From the NCBI RefSeq assembly GCF_000143415.4, contig NW_003314339.1, positions 194,812-258,811 of the forward strand: a stretch of DNA of 64,000 bases. Reading direction: 5' to 3'. The DNA is from Selaginella moellendorffii (Eukaryota; Streptophyta; Lycopodiopsida; Selaginellales; Selaginellaceae). A program made the position numbers and the translations under genes. The notes beneath the pieces are model-generated. The model worked only from the letters and a program-made list of their open reading frames with translations. It did no database searches and was not told where the DNA came from. Shown one piece after another: positions 10,906-21,056 of the stretch. Each line of letters opens with the position of its first letter. The stretch's first letter is position 1.

Positions 10906-12767
10906 TGTAAGAGATTAATTTTTCCATTCTACTTTAGTCACTTAACCATACCTCCGACCACTATGAGGAGTCTCCTTCACAACCTCCATAAGTCCCACTC
11001 AGGATTTGGGGCTTGCTCGCTTCGAGAATGGCATCCATGCCACTCAACCTTCGCATTTGGTCCAAGTGCTCCACATGTCTGATCCCATGATCAACACCCC
11101 AAGGCACCACTGACATATTAGCTCGTTACGCTAGGCCATGCCCATTCACCTTGGTCACATCGATGGCCCAACACCATTTGCATTGCAATCTTGTTTCTCC
11201 AAGACTAGGCCATTTGTCCATGAGTGGTCATCCTAGATCCACTCCTTAGCATTCTTAGGATGCCCGTAGACATGGGGAATAGCCTTCCCCAATACCTCCT
11301 TTTCGGTCCTCACCAAGTCCCTTTTTGTCCATGACCGTGTTCACCAACACTGCCACTGGATCAAGGCCCACAGGCCTAACCACCAAGTCCTATGCTCCTC
11401 TAGGACTGCCTCACCGTGTGACTGTGTCCTTGGTCACCACCCCAAAGGGCTACTCCTCTTCCTTTCTACAGACTTGGCCTTTCAGACAACATTTCGGAGC
11501 ACCGTGGCCCTACTCGAGCCTCATGGTGTAATGCACCTTATCTCTCTCCCCTTAAGCCAACTGGAAAAGAGGCAATTGTTTGATGAGAGAGCCCTTAGTG
11601 GCTATTTTATCCCCATTTATCCCCCAAGGTTCCAAGGATCCACGGTGACAGTATATCTAAATCTCATCCCATGATCACGTGCGCTACACATGGGTACTCT
11701 CCCCGCCTTCCACCTTTGGGTGCTCTAGCTATAGGCTTAGAGTGAGGTTTTGTTGAGCCATGCCAGGTATCCAAGTAGGTAGTGCCACCCACACTTGGAC
11801 TGGGAGCATCAACCATTCAATCTCCCGGGGGAACTAGAGCCGGCTCTTGAACACTTCACTAAGCTACCCCGCTTGTCAATCCGTATTCACTCTAGTCTTG
11901 GACTTCCCAGTGGTCAGCTCGTCACCCAACACCTAGGTATAGCTTTCCTTGGCAAAACTGGCCTTTCCTGGCTCTATTGAGCTTCAACCCCCACACTCCC
12001 TACTATACTTTTGGAACCCCCCCCCCGCCCCCGAGGGGATGATCACTTTGGGCTTTCACCGAACAACCTGTATTAGTATTCGGACTCGGACTCAGACTTG
12101 AACTCGGACTCGGACTTGGTCTCGGTCCTGGTTTCAGACTTGGACTCGGACTTGGTCTCGGTCTTGGTCTCGATTCCATCTCGGACTCCATCTCGGGTCC
12201 ATCTCAGACTCCATCTCGGACTCCATCTCGGGTCCATCTCAGACTCCATCTCGGACTCCATTTCGGGTCCATCTCGAATTTCATCTCGGGTCCATCTCGG
12301 ACTCCATCTTGGACTCCATCTCGGACTCCATCTTGGGTCCATCTCGGACTCCATCTCGGACTCCATCTTGGGTCCATCTCGGACTCCATCTTGAACTCCA
12401 TCTCGGGTCCATCTTGGACTGGGTCCATCTCAGGTCCATCTTGGACTGGGTCCATCTCGGACTCCATCTCGGACTTCGTCTCGGTCTATCTCGGACTCCA
12501 TCTCGGGTCCATCTCGGACTCCATCTCGGACTTCGTCTCGGTCTATCTCGGACTCCATCTCGGGTCCATCTCGGACTCCATCTCGGACTCCATCTCGGAC
12601 TCCATCTCGGACTCCATCTTAGATCCATCTCGGACTCCATCTCGGTCCACCTTAGACTCCATCTCGAACTCCATCTTGGGTCCATTTCGGACTCCATCTC
12701 AGACTCCTTCACGTGTCATGTGTTGGTATTTTTGGGTCCCTTTTTAGAGCCTCGCTTATTGCTCGCT
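10906..12767 (-). repeat. Family A LTR, inverted copy A3, truncated
   Basis: On the plus strand it begins TGTAAGAGATTAATTTTTCC, the reverse complement of the A LTR 3' end, and runs through the core and the array. It stops near 12767, about 200 bases short of the LTR's 5' end, and passes directly into reversed A interior sequence (AGCACCTTCAACTAGGG), so the first part of the LTR was deleted. It lies tail-to-tail with the preceding plus-strand interior. Confidence 0.75.
12070..12712 (-). repeat. Largest GAGATGGAGTCC array (inverted, A3)
   Basis: About 640 bases of nearly pure 12-bp repeat, read on the plus strand as CATCTCGGACTC. A higher-order period is visible: the block holding CGTCTCGGTCTATCTCGG recurs about 65 bases apart near 12475 and 12535. 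All six frames are open over most of its length. Confidence 0.85.
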
Positions 12768-13385
12768 AGCACCTTCAACTAGGGTATTTGTTCCCCCAAC
12801 TTGCCAATCTCATCTAGCAAGTCATTCGGCCAATGTAATATGGTTCATGCATAAGCGTGAAAGTCCTTAACCATCGACTTTCATTCAAAGCCGTTTATTT
12901 GAACACTTGGGAACTACTTCCCCAACCTTGATAGCCTTGCCTCATAGACAGCTTCAAGATCATGCTTCTGCTGCGCCACTTTGATTTCGCGCGCTCTAGG
13001 AACCATTTACACTTGGCTTTCTAGGTACTTATCTACCTAGAATTTTCTTCGGGAACTTTCAAGGAACTCTGTTCTTTAGCTTGCTAAGGCTTCTCCTTTG
13101 CAAACTCCCTACTCACCATATGGTCTAACATGAATAATTCCACATTTTAGATTCTTTATGGCACCGCGGTTGCTAGTAACAACATCCTCGAGCACCCTCT
13201 TGATTCTCCACTCCCAACTTGCAAAACCACTATTAGTTATGCCCTTTCATTTCTATAGTTCAGTTCCATCCCAATACTTCTTGCTTTTTGGCCTCATATG
13301 TTTTCTTTAGTTATTCTCCTCCAGACTAGGAGGATAGCTTTGCACCTTCTACCATGCCTTAGCAAGTATTCATAGGGATGAACTT
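12768..13385 (-). mobile_element. Inverted fragment of A interior
   Basis: Reverse complement of A interior sequence corresponding to about 3600-4230 of A1 (for example CTTGCCAATCTCATCTAGC and the segment ending near AAGTATTCATAGGGATGAAC). It marks the end of the left repeat block; unique DNA follows. Confidence 0.7.
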
Positions 13386-14318
13386 ACCCAATAACTTAGT
13401 ACATTTTCCTAATCTTAAAGTATTGTTTGCAGGTGGGCTGCTGATAGCCACCCATGTTAGCACAAAGATGGTCCTTGCTTATGAAAGAGACCATATTAAA
13501 TATTTCAGCAAGTTAGGCTATAAATTTTTTCATAACATTCAACAAGTAAAAGTTGCACTACCTATGTATCTCCTCTTGAATACTGCCACATCAACTAAAG
13601 AACCATAATTGCCTTACATGCTTTTGAGATGAAGGGATGATTGATGTGAGGTTTAAATGTATGCCTATGATGTTATGTACTATTTTGGATTCAATTCAAA
13701 CCTCTTACTATAAACTAAGGTTTTAGGCTATGATATTACCCAATTAAATATTTAGTTATATAAATAAATTTATATTAAGAACTTTAAGCACTTGCTTATA
13801 TATCTTTCAGAAGTGCTCTTTAGACCAGTTTGTTTTACACATTTCATTAATTTCTAAGATGCTCTGCAAGATGCCATGAATTTTGATCTTAAAGTTTTAT
13901 AAAAGCTTCAAAGTGATGTAATAAAAGTATGAATAGCAACAGTAGTTCAACAGTTCAATAAGAAAAGAGCTAAAGGAATTCCTTGAAGTCTTTCAGCAAG
14001 TCTAGCAGTTTAATACTTGTCTAGAGTTTAGTCATGCAAGAACTATAGAAGATTAATCAAAATGTAAATGTTGGATTTATTGGAAGAACTTTCTTTCCTT
14101 CTTTATGATTTCTTTTGTTGGAAATAAAAGCTTTACACATATATAATTTATATATTGTTGACTTCTCTCTCATTGTCAGACCATTTGTTGCTCGTCAAAA
14201 GAATGTTGATTTTTCCCGCTGAAAGTCAAAGGAAATCTCCAAAGTTGACCACCCATAAAAGAATCTTCAAAAGAATGTTGACCTTAAATTCCTCCACTGT
14301 GCAACACGCGATGGACTT
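13386..14318. other. Unique AT-rich DNA upstream of the PPR gene
   Basis: No repeat from the rest of the window and no convincing gene. Short ORFs (for example 13378-13608) have no recognisable features. The last 150 bases before the PPR start codon should hold its promoter and leader, but no element stands out. Confidence 0.5.
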
Positions 14319-16097
14319 ATGCCGGTTCTGGGCAAGAAGATCTTCTACCAGATGCTACGAGGCGGCGCCACCAAGACGTCGTCCCACGGTTGCGAGCTCC
14401 CACCCGATGCGCAATCCATCGCCCAGGTCCTCAAATCCTGTGCCGCCGCGCGTGACATTGCCAAGGGCAGAGACATCCATGCTCACATTCTTCGCTCCCC
14501 AGACCACTCCCAGAATCGCTACCTCGCCAATCTCCTCATCGATCTCTACTCCAAGTGCTGGAGCCTGGGCGAGGCGAGGGCGGTGTTTGATCGTATCGAG
14601 CAGCCCAATCGATTCTCCTGGAACGTGATCGTCTCCGCTTATGCCCAGAGGGGGCATTTGTTGGAAGCCAAGGCCTTGCTGGATCGATCGCCCCAGCCGC
14701 CAAGCGTCGTCGCCTCCACCGCGGTGATGGTGGCGTTCGCGCTAAACGGGCATCTGGACGAGGCCAGATCACTGTTCGCTGCGATCGATTCGCGGGACTG
14801 CGTGTGCTGGAACGCCATGATCCAGGTGCTCGTCCTCAATGGCGAGAATTCCTGGGCCAAAGAGGCATTCAATCGGATGCCCTGCCGCGATAGCTTCGCG
14901 TGGACGACGATCATCGCCATGTACGCACAGGCCGAGGAGCCCGATCGATCCAAGGCCATGTTTGATTCGATGGAGAGCCGGGACGTGGTGTCGTGGAACG
15001 CGATGCTCGCCGCTTACGCTCAGAATGGATTGATTGCCCAATCGGACGAGCTGCTGCTGCGATTCCCCCATTGGAACCTCGTCACCTGGAGCATCATGAT
15101 CCAGGCGCTCGCCCAAGCGGGGCAAATGGATCGCGCTGAGAAGTTCTTCCAGACACTTCCCAGGAAAGATCCAATGTGCTCGACGGTCATGATCTCTGGC
15201 TATGGTATCTCTGGCGATATCCAAAGAGCCAAGAGAATCTATGATCAAACTTTCGAGCCAAACGTTGTCACCTCAACCGCGATGCTTACAGCACTTGCCG
15301 CGAATGGGTATCTAGAACAGGCGGAGCTTCTGTTTGAGTCAATCCTCGACAAAAACGTGGTGACGTGGACGGCTATGGTCGCAGCTTACGCTTTAAATGG
15401 GAGGCCGTGTGAAGCCTTTTGTGCGTTTGAAATGGCACCACAGAAGAACGTAGTATCTTGGAATACTGTCCTTGCGGCATATGCCCAAGTTGGGTATATC
15501 CAGGAATCGAAAAAGTCTTTTGGAAAGATGCCACAGCACAATCTGGTGTCGTGGAACTCGATTGTTACGGCATCAGTGGCGTGTGGTGATCTCCAGGAAG
15601 CACAAGACATGTTTTTCCTGATGCCACACAAGAATGTGGTGTCGTGGAATGTTTTGATCCAGGCGCATGCCCAAAGCGGGCATGGGAGTGATACGCTTGG
15701 GTTGTTTCGGATCATGGATCTCGAGGGCGTCAAGAGCAATGACAACACTCTTGTCGGGGTCTTGTCGGCTTGCAACCACATTGGCCTGCTGAGAGCCGGC
15801 AGGGAATATTTCTTGTCCATGGACAGTGACCGGGGCATCCGTCCGACATTCCAGCACTACTGCTGCGTTGTGGACATGCTTGGCCGGTCTGGACTGGTGA
15901 AGGATGCGGAGGAGCTCCTGGAAAGAATGCCCTTCTTTGCTGGATCTGCGGCATGGAACACACTCCTCAGTGCGTGCTCCAAGGCTGAGGCGACTCCAAA
16001 GATTGTGGAGGAGGAGAGATTCTCTTTGCCACTCCTGGGGGAGGATGAGGATGCTGCAACGTTTGTGTTGCTTGCAGATGTGTGTGGAAGATATTAA
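14319..16097 (+). CDS. Pentatricopeptide repeat protein, PLS class (S-type array), truncated E region
   Basis: A 592-residue intronless gene. PPR proteins bind organellar RNA in plants, one base per motif, and act in editing, splicing or stability. Residues 31-95 hold the usual first P- and L-like motifs (IAQVLKSC, GRDIHAHI, LIDLYSKC). From about 98 to 440 runs a near-continuous series of 31-residue S-type motifs, each recognisable by a W-N/T core (FSWNVIV, VSWNAML, VTWTAMV, VSWNTVL, VSWNSIV, VSWNVLI). A P2-L2-S2 set follows at about 441-540 (VGVLSACNHIGL, YCCVVDMLGRSGLV). The tail (AAWNTLLSACSK to FVLLADVCGRY) is the start of an E1 motif; E2 and DYW are absent, so it cannot deaminate on its own. 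ATG at 14319 is the first in frame. No clear targeting peptide is obvious. GC content and codon use differ sharply from the AT-rich flanks. The stop may be original or a truncation. Confidence 0.9.
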   Translation: MPVLGKKIFYQMLRGGATKTSSHGCELPPDAQSIAQVLKSCAAARDIAKGRDIHAHILRSPDHSQNRYLANLLIDLYSKCWSLGEARAVFDRIEQPNRFSWNVIVSAYAQRGHLLEAKALLDRSPQPPSVVASTAVMVAFALNGHLDEARSLFAAIDSRDCVCWNAMIQVLVLNGENSWAKEAFNRMPCRDSFAWTTIIAMYAQAEEPDRSKAMFDSMESRDVVSWNAMLAAYAQNGLIAQSDELLLRFPHWNLVTWSIMIQALAQAGQMDRAEKFFQTLPRKDPMCSTVMISGYGISGDIQRAKRIYDQTFEPNVVTSTAMLTALAANGYLEQAELLFESILDKNVVTWTAMVAAYALNGRPCEAFCAFEMAPQKNVVSWNTVLAAYAQVGYIQESKKSFGKMPQHNLVSWNSIVTASVACGDLQEAQDMFFLMPHKNVVSWNVLIQAHAQSGHGSDTLGLFRIMDLEGVKSNDNTLVGVLSACNHIGLLRAGREYFLSMDSDRGIRPTFQHYCCVVDMLGRSGLVKDAEELLERMPFFAGSAAWNTLLSACSKAEATPKIVEEERFSLPLLGEDEDAATFVLLADVCGRY

Positions 16098-17070
16098 CAA
16101 GGTTGCGCCATAAGATTTATGGAGCGTCCAGAGTCTAGGCTCTAAGCCATTGCAAATCAATATTCGACTTCACTAACGAACTCGAGCCTTCCGATCTTGT
16201 TCAGAGAGCAAACAATGGAGAGATTTGGGGCGATTGGGGATCCAGTGCTTGAATTTGATGATCAATGATCTTCAGATCAAGGGTCGTGTTCAAGGCCTTG
16301 AGTCCCAGGAGCTCTCGAAGTGGCGTTACACAGGATGTAAACCCGCACCCGCATCAAAACTTCGCACAAAACTTGGGTCTGTTTAAGAATTAAGCGGGGA
16401 TAGCTCAGTTGGACTACGCTCACTGCACCTGAGTTTCGACTGGCGATGGTACCAACGGAGAAATGTGTTGCTCTAATCCAGGTTTGTGGCCCATCGACTC
16501 AAAGTTTTGCTCCGGTTGCCGCAGCAACCAACGAACTTCTTTTTCCCGGTCGAGCTTTGTTTGCTCCCAGCTACAGCATCTCTAATGGCTAACTCAAAGT
16601 CTCGGTATTTACTACGAGACTTATGGCGCCCAGCCGTCTGTCAGTGGTGATCGATCTTCTCTTTGGAAACTAGAAATACCAAGTGTGGATTTTCAAGGCA
16701 CGCAAGCATCACATGCAGTGCTGTTTGATCATAGAGGCTATGCCACACCGAAAGGCTGCCTCCAAGAAAACACGACTTAGGACCTTTTAGAGAAGTTTCA
16801 GAAGCATTTTGTTTTGAAAGTTTATCTCACTCTCCAAAATCCAATTTTCTTAAATCATTTATTATTGCTAAGAACAAGCATCAACCTTAAAGGCTGATGA
16901 GTCTCAAGCTATGGCCAGCCAGCTCTGGTTCTGGCCCCAGCCGCCCTGGTTGTGTTGTGGCTAACCCTTGCTTGGCTGTAGCCCCAGTCTGTGCCACCAT
17001 GGCTAACTCTGGCTTGGTTGTGGTTGTGCCTAAGTAGGGGCAAGAAGGTTTTGGTTGCTTAAAAATGCAT
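16098..17070. other. Spacer between the PPR gene and PPR pseudogene
   Basis: Moderately GC-rich, non-repetitive sequence with no ORF I can support. It contains the fused tRNA-Phe remnant at 16394-16429. No coding continuation of the PPR E region into this stretch is apparent in the gene's own frame. Confidence 0.4.
16394..16429 (+). pseudogene. tRNA-Phe remnant: 5' and 3' ends joined, middle deleted
   Basis: GCGGGGATAGCTCAGTTGG (16394-16412) matches the acceptor and D-arm start of plant tRNA-Phe(GAA), and is followed at once by ACTACGCTCACTGCACC (16413-16429), which resembles its T-arm and acceptor 3' end. The D-arm end, anticodon arm and variable loop are missing, so it cannot be a functional tRNA. 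It could be a deleted tRNA gene or an inserted tRNA-derived fragment. Identification rests on the known tRNA-Phe sequence. Confidence 0.55.
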
Positions 17071-17079
17071 AGAAAACTA

Positions 17080-17630
17080 GCCAATAACATGTTTGGTGGG
17101 ATGGAGTTCCATGATCGTCTCTTGGAATGCAATGATTGCTGCATATGTGGAAGATCCCGGGCTATGTTTGATTGCATCCAGAGTGCCAGGCCGTCTCAAT
17201 GATTGCATGCCAGGGGCAAATCGAAGCAGTGTCCTTCGAAAAAATGCTGGCCAAGAATCTCGTGCTGTGGGCGTGCTACCCCCAGAATGACAGGACGTTA
17301 TCAGTTCCCCTTCATTAATGCAGTGGCACGTACTAGTGAATGCCCACAGCCGGGATTTTGCCACTGCAAAAGAGATCTGTGATTCCATGCTGGATCAAGC
17401 TTACGGCCACAAAGGCTTTGTTGCCCTTGAGCAGAACATCTTCGATGGAGAAGAATCCAGTCTCATGGAGACTGATGCTCCTTGCATTTGTGAAAATGGG
17501 CATTTTAATGAGGTTCTTTCACGAGATCCCATGCAAGACCATTGTCTACTGGACAGTTCTCATGCAACTTTATGTTAACTTGGGTGATCTCGGCAGCCCC
17601 CAGGAGCATGTATGAGAGCATAGTTTGGTG
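17080..17630 (+). pseudogene. Decayed PPR gene fragment
   Basis: PPR motifs survive in pieces in different frames. IVSWNAMIAAYVED lies near 17105-17150. RAMFDCIQ follows near 17160 in another frame. Near 17450-17600 come NPVSWRLMLLAFVK, GHFNEV and KTIVYWTVLMQLYVNLGD. Switching frames restores about four S-type 31-residue motifs, so this is a PPR copy of the same type as the intact gene 1 kb upstream, broken by several indels. The close spacing suggests a local duplication, but the motif sequences differ enough that a separate origin is possible. Confidence 0.7.
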
Positions 17631-18659
17631 GGTTGATTGTCAAAATGGGCATTATGATTGAGTGTGGATCACTCTTGAGCTCATAAGTTGAAGAGTTGAA
17701 CTCATAAGTTGAACTCAATTTTCAATTATGATTTAATACAAATATTATAAACTTTAAAATATTAAGGTTATGGTGAACTTAATAATTTCATAACTCTCTA
17801 CACATTAAAATGTTCTAAAGAACAATTTTTTTTCTAAAAAATTTAAATATTAATTATATGCTATAATAGAGATGTTTGTTAAAACATAAAATAAAATGTT
17901 CGCACAAAAAGTATTTTTATCACTTCCTTAAATTTGTACTCTATGCTTTCTAGCTAGTAAATATCAGGTTTGTCAGAATTTAAAAATTATTAAATTTAAA
18001 ATAAGATTCTATATAAGGCCATATAACCATTTGAAATGAAAAAACACAATTGTTTAAGTAAGTTTGTTACATATAAAAGAGAGAATTGGTTCTTCTTTAG
18101 AATATATTTTTGGGTGTTTGTCATAGTATAATGTCTAGAATTTATGGATATTCACTCACACTTTTATTCAAAAAAAGGGAAATACACACAAATATCTATG
18201 AGTAATATTGGTAATTTTAAGGTTTGTAATCTTCCTTCTAATGTAGTAATTCAAGGGCTAGAAGTTGCAATAGTAGTCCCATTGCACAACACAACTAAAC
18301 TATATAAGAAAAAAAAAAAGGAGGATAGTGAAAATAATAATCACGAGTTGGAGATAAATGCAATAACAGAGGGTGCAATAACTTGGGTGAAAAAGCATGC
18401 TCTCTTATTTGTTTTAGAAAATTGTAATTTCATGACTTTCAAGAAATGTTCTATATGTTTTTTGGCCTCCAGTGAAAATAATGGTGATGATTAGTATAAT
18501 GGTATATATGTTCTTATAACACACTATAACATCACACACCCAGAAGATTACAGAAATGGAGACACACTAGTACTATAGATAGTATGCAAAAAGAACACTT
18601 GTAAGTATATGAAATAAAAAGTGAAATGAAAGAATAGTAATTATATAAAGTATAATAAG
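17631..18659. other. AT-rich unique stretch
   Basis: Strongly AT-rich with runs of A and T; no repeat family of this window is present. A 116-codon ORF (18144-18494, plus) with a KKKKKE stretch is the longest reading and cannot be assigned; at this AT content I give it little weight. Confidence 0.35.
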
Positions 18660-19301
18660 TTTATATTATTGATAGGGTTTCCAATCTCATCTGGCCATTC
18701 TTCAAGTATTACATTAGGTTTAGTCACTATATTGTCTTCAAGTTGTTTCATATAGTTGGCATTAATGTTGTAGCAATATAACTAATATCATCTTGAAATT
18801 CTTGTTTGCTTTTGTTCCCTATGGAAATATAGGGTTAGAATAGAAGCAAAATTGTCATCATAGTTCTAGGCTCAACACTTGCCCCTCGAAAACATCCCCA
18901 CACACTTTATATTGAATTTTGCTATTATTTAGTGGATTACCTATTACTTCAGCTTCATGCTATGGTAAGCGATTTCAACCTGTTGTGATGTACTTCTTTA
19001 TCAGCCACTTGCAGTGGCTTAGTCTAAAGCTGGCATCTTGGAGTAGAATGGTACTCAACATTAGGCCTATGAGAGCTTTTCGCTTTAAAGTCCATATCAA
19101 TTTCTTCATCAACAAAGAAAAAATGATGTTTGAGCGGACAGTTTTCATGTCACTAATAGAAGCCTAAAGAGTATATTCCATAGATGTGCTGTGAACCACT
19201 CCCTCCATTGCAACTATTCTTGTTCATGCTAGTGGAGTCACTTTTTTCTTCATCCAATCGTGTAACATTTTAATTGAAGGTCCTGTTCCTATGTATCTTC
19301 C
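18660..19301 (-). pseudogene. Decayed reading frame of unknown origin
   Basis: Read on the minus strand from the LTR border at 19301 downwards, one frame is protein-like over about 200 codons but broken by several stops (for example GTGPSIKMLHDWMKKK, RIVAMEGVVHSTSMEYTL, KYITTG, YKVCGDVFEGQVLSLEL). It is cut at its upstream end by the inverted A LTR. I do not recognise a family; a degenerate DNA-transposon or host gene fragment are both possible. Confidence 0.3.
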
Positions 19302-21056
19302 TGTAAGCGACTAAATTTTCCATTCTACTTTAATCACTTAACCACACATTTGACCACTTGGAGGAGTCTCACTCACAACCTCCGTAAGTCCTATTTTGGA
19401 TTTAGGGACTTGCTAGCCCTAAGAATGGCATCCATGCCACTCAACCATTGCACTTGGTCCAAGTGCTCCACGTGTCCAATCCCATGACTGACACCCCAAG
19501 GTACCACCAACATATCAGCCTGTTACGCTAAGGCCATGCCCATTCACCTTGGTCACATCGGTGGTCTGACACCACCTACATCACAGTCCCGTCTTTCAAA
19601 GACTGGGCCATCTGTCCATGAGTGATCATCCCAGATCCACTCCTTAGCATCCTTAGGATGCCTATAAATATGGGGAATAGCCTTCCCCAATACCTCCTTT
19701 TCGGTCCTCACCAAGTCTCTTTTTGTCCATGGCTGTGTTCGCCAACACTGCCACTGGATCAAGGCCCACAGGCCCGACCACCAAGTCCCACGCTCCTCTG
19801 GGACTGCCTCACCGTGTGACTGTGTCCCTAGTCACCACCCTAGAGGGCTACTCCTCTTCCTTTCCACAGACTTGGCCTTTCGGACAATATTTCGGAACAC
19901 CGTGGCCCTATGCGAGTCTCATGGGTACTCTCCCTACTTTCCACCTTTGGGTGCTCTAGCCATGGGCTTAGAGCGAGATTCCGTTAAGCCACGCCAAATA
20001 TCCAAGTAGGTAGTGCCACCCACACTTGGACTGGGAGCATCGACCATTCGATCTCCCGGGGGAACTAGAGCCAGCTCTTGAACACTTCACCAAGTTACAG
20101 CGCTTGTCAATCCATATTTACTCTAGTCTTGGACTTCCCAATGGTCAATTCATCATCCAACACCTAAGTATAGCCTTCTTGGGCTAAACTGGCCTTTCTT
20201 GGCCAAACTGGCTCCACTGGGCTCCAACCCCCATATTCTCTCTACTATACTTTTGGAACCCCCCATGCCCCCCCCCTTCCACTTCCACCCCCCCCCCAAG
20301 GGACGATCGCTTTGGGCTTTCACCCAACAACTTGTATTAGTATTCGGACTCGAATTCGGACTCGAACTTGGTCTTGGTCCCGGTTTCGGTCTCGGGTCCA
20401 TCTCGAACTCCATCTTGGACTCCATCTTAGACTCCACTGTAAACTCGTGAACGGAAGCTGAGAGCCGCAGCTCTCCCGAGAGCCTCGCTCTCTTGACACC
20501 CTACCCCTTGGGTCGAGCCCAGCGGGAGCAAACTGGACCAGCCAGATGTCAATCAACATGTGGTGTGATTCCTTTAGCCAACCAACAGAGTCGGACCCGA
20601 GACCCCTCTGATACCAAATGTAAACTCCTGAATTTGGACTTCCCGGGAGGTCACCCAACCCAGTACTATTCAAACCCAAGGACGCTTAACCCCAAGTATC
20701 CCAAGACCCTTAACCAATTGGAAAAGGGGGTGCACTCTTGTTCATGGGCCCTTTCCCTCTATATTTGAACCCCATGGATCGTCTCTCAAGTCGTTCCCTT
20801 TGGTTGCTTACATCCACCTTGGACTCTATCTTGGGTCCATTTCGGGTCCTCTTGCGTCCCTTTTATAGAGACTCACTTATCACTCATTTCGTGCTTGTTC
20901 CTCGAGCCTTTCGTTGGGAGTTCCACTCCCGCTCTTGACCTTTTAAGTCAAAGTTTTTGGTCCAAACGTGTTATGCTCGTTTGGCTTTCTCTTTGGCCAT
21001 TACCACGTGGCACCCTTCCGGCTCCACTTTGGGGCCTAGGGATTTTGTGTTTCACA
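19302..21056 (-). repeat. Family A LTR, inverted copy A4 (3' LTR)
   Basis: The plus strand starts TGTAAGCGACTAAATTTTCC and ends GATTTTGTGTTTCACA, the exact reverse of a complete A LTR. A separate insertion occupies 20438-20812, inside its 12-bp array. A-type interior follows at higher coordinates, so on the minus strand this is the element's 3' LTR. Confidence 0.85.
20438..20812 (-). mobile_element. Small nested LTR-type insertion (TRIM-like or truncated)
   Basis: A 375-base insertion with TGTA...TACA ends, flanked by the five-base duplication TCCAC (20433-20437 and 20813-20817), inside the A4 array. On the minus strand it begins TGTAAGCAACCAAAGGG. After about 185 bases a segment ends in CAGGAGTTTACA and is followed by TGGTATCAGAGG, a near-perfect tRNA-Met primer site. 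About 180 bases of interior then end in CACGAGTTTACA. A short LTR, a primer site and a very short interior fit a TRIM element whose second LTR is largely lost. A relative of the LTR is at 33482-33679. Confidence 0.7.

Noticed and set aside
12281-12782. 143- and 157-codon ORFs on opposite strands
   Set aside because: Both are translations of the inverted 12-bp array (A3).
16394-16429. Functional tRNA gene
   Set aside because: Only 36 bases remain; no anticodon arm.
18144-18494. 116-codon plus-strand ORF
   Set aside because: In a very AT-rich region, low complexity (poly-lysine stretch), no recognisable feature; mentioned only as content of that stretch.
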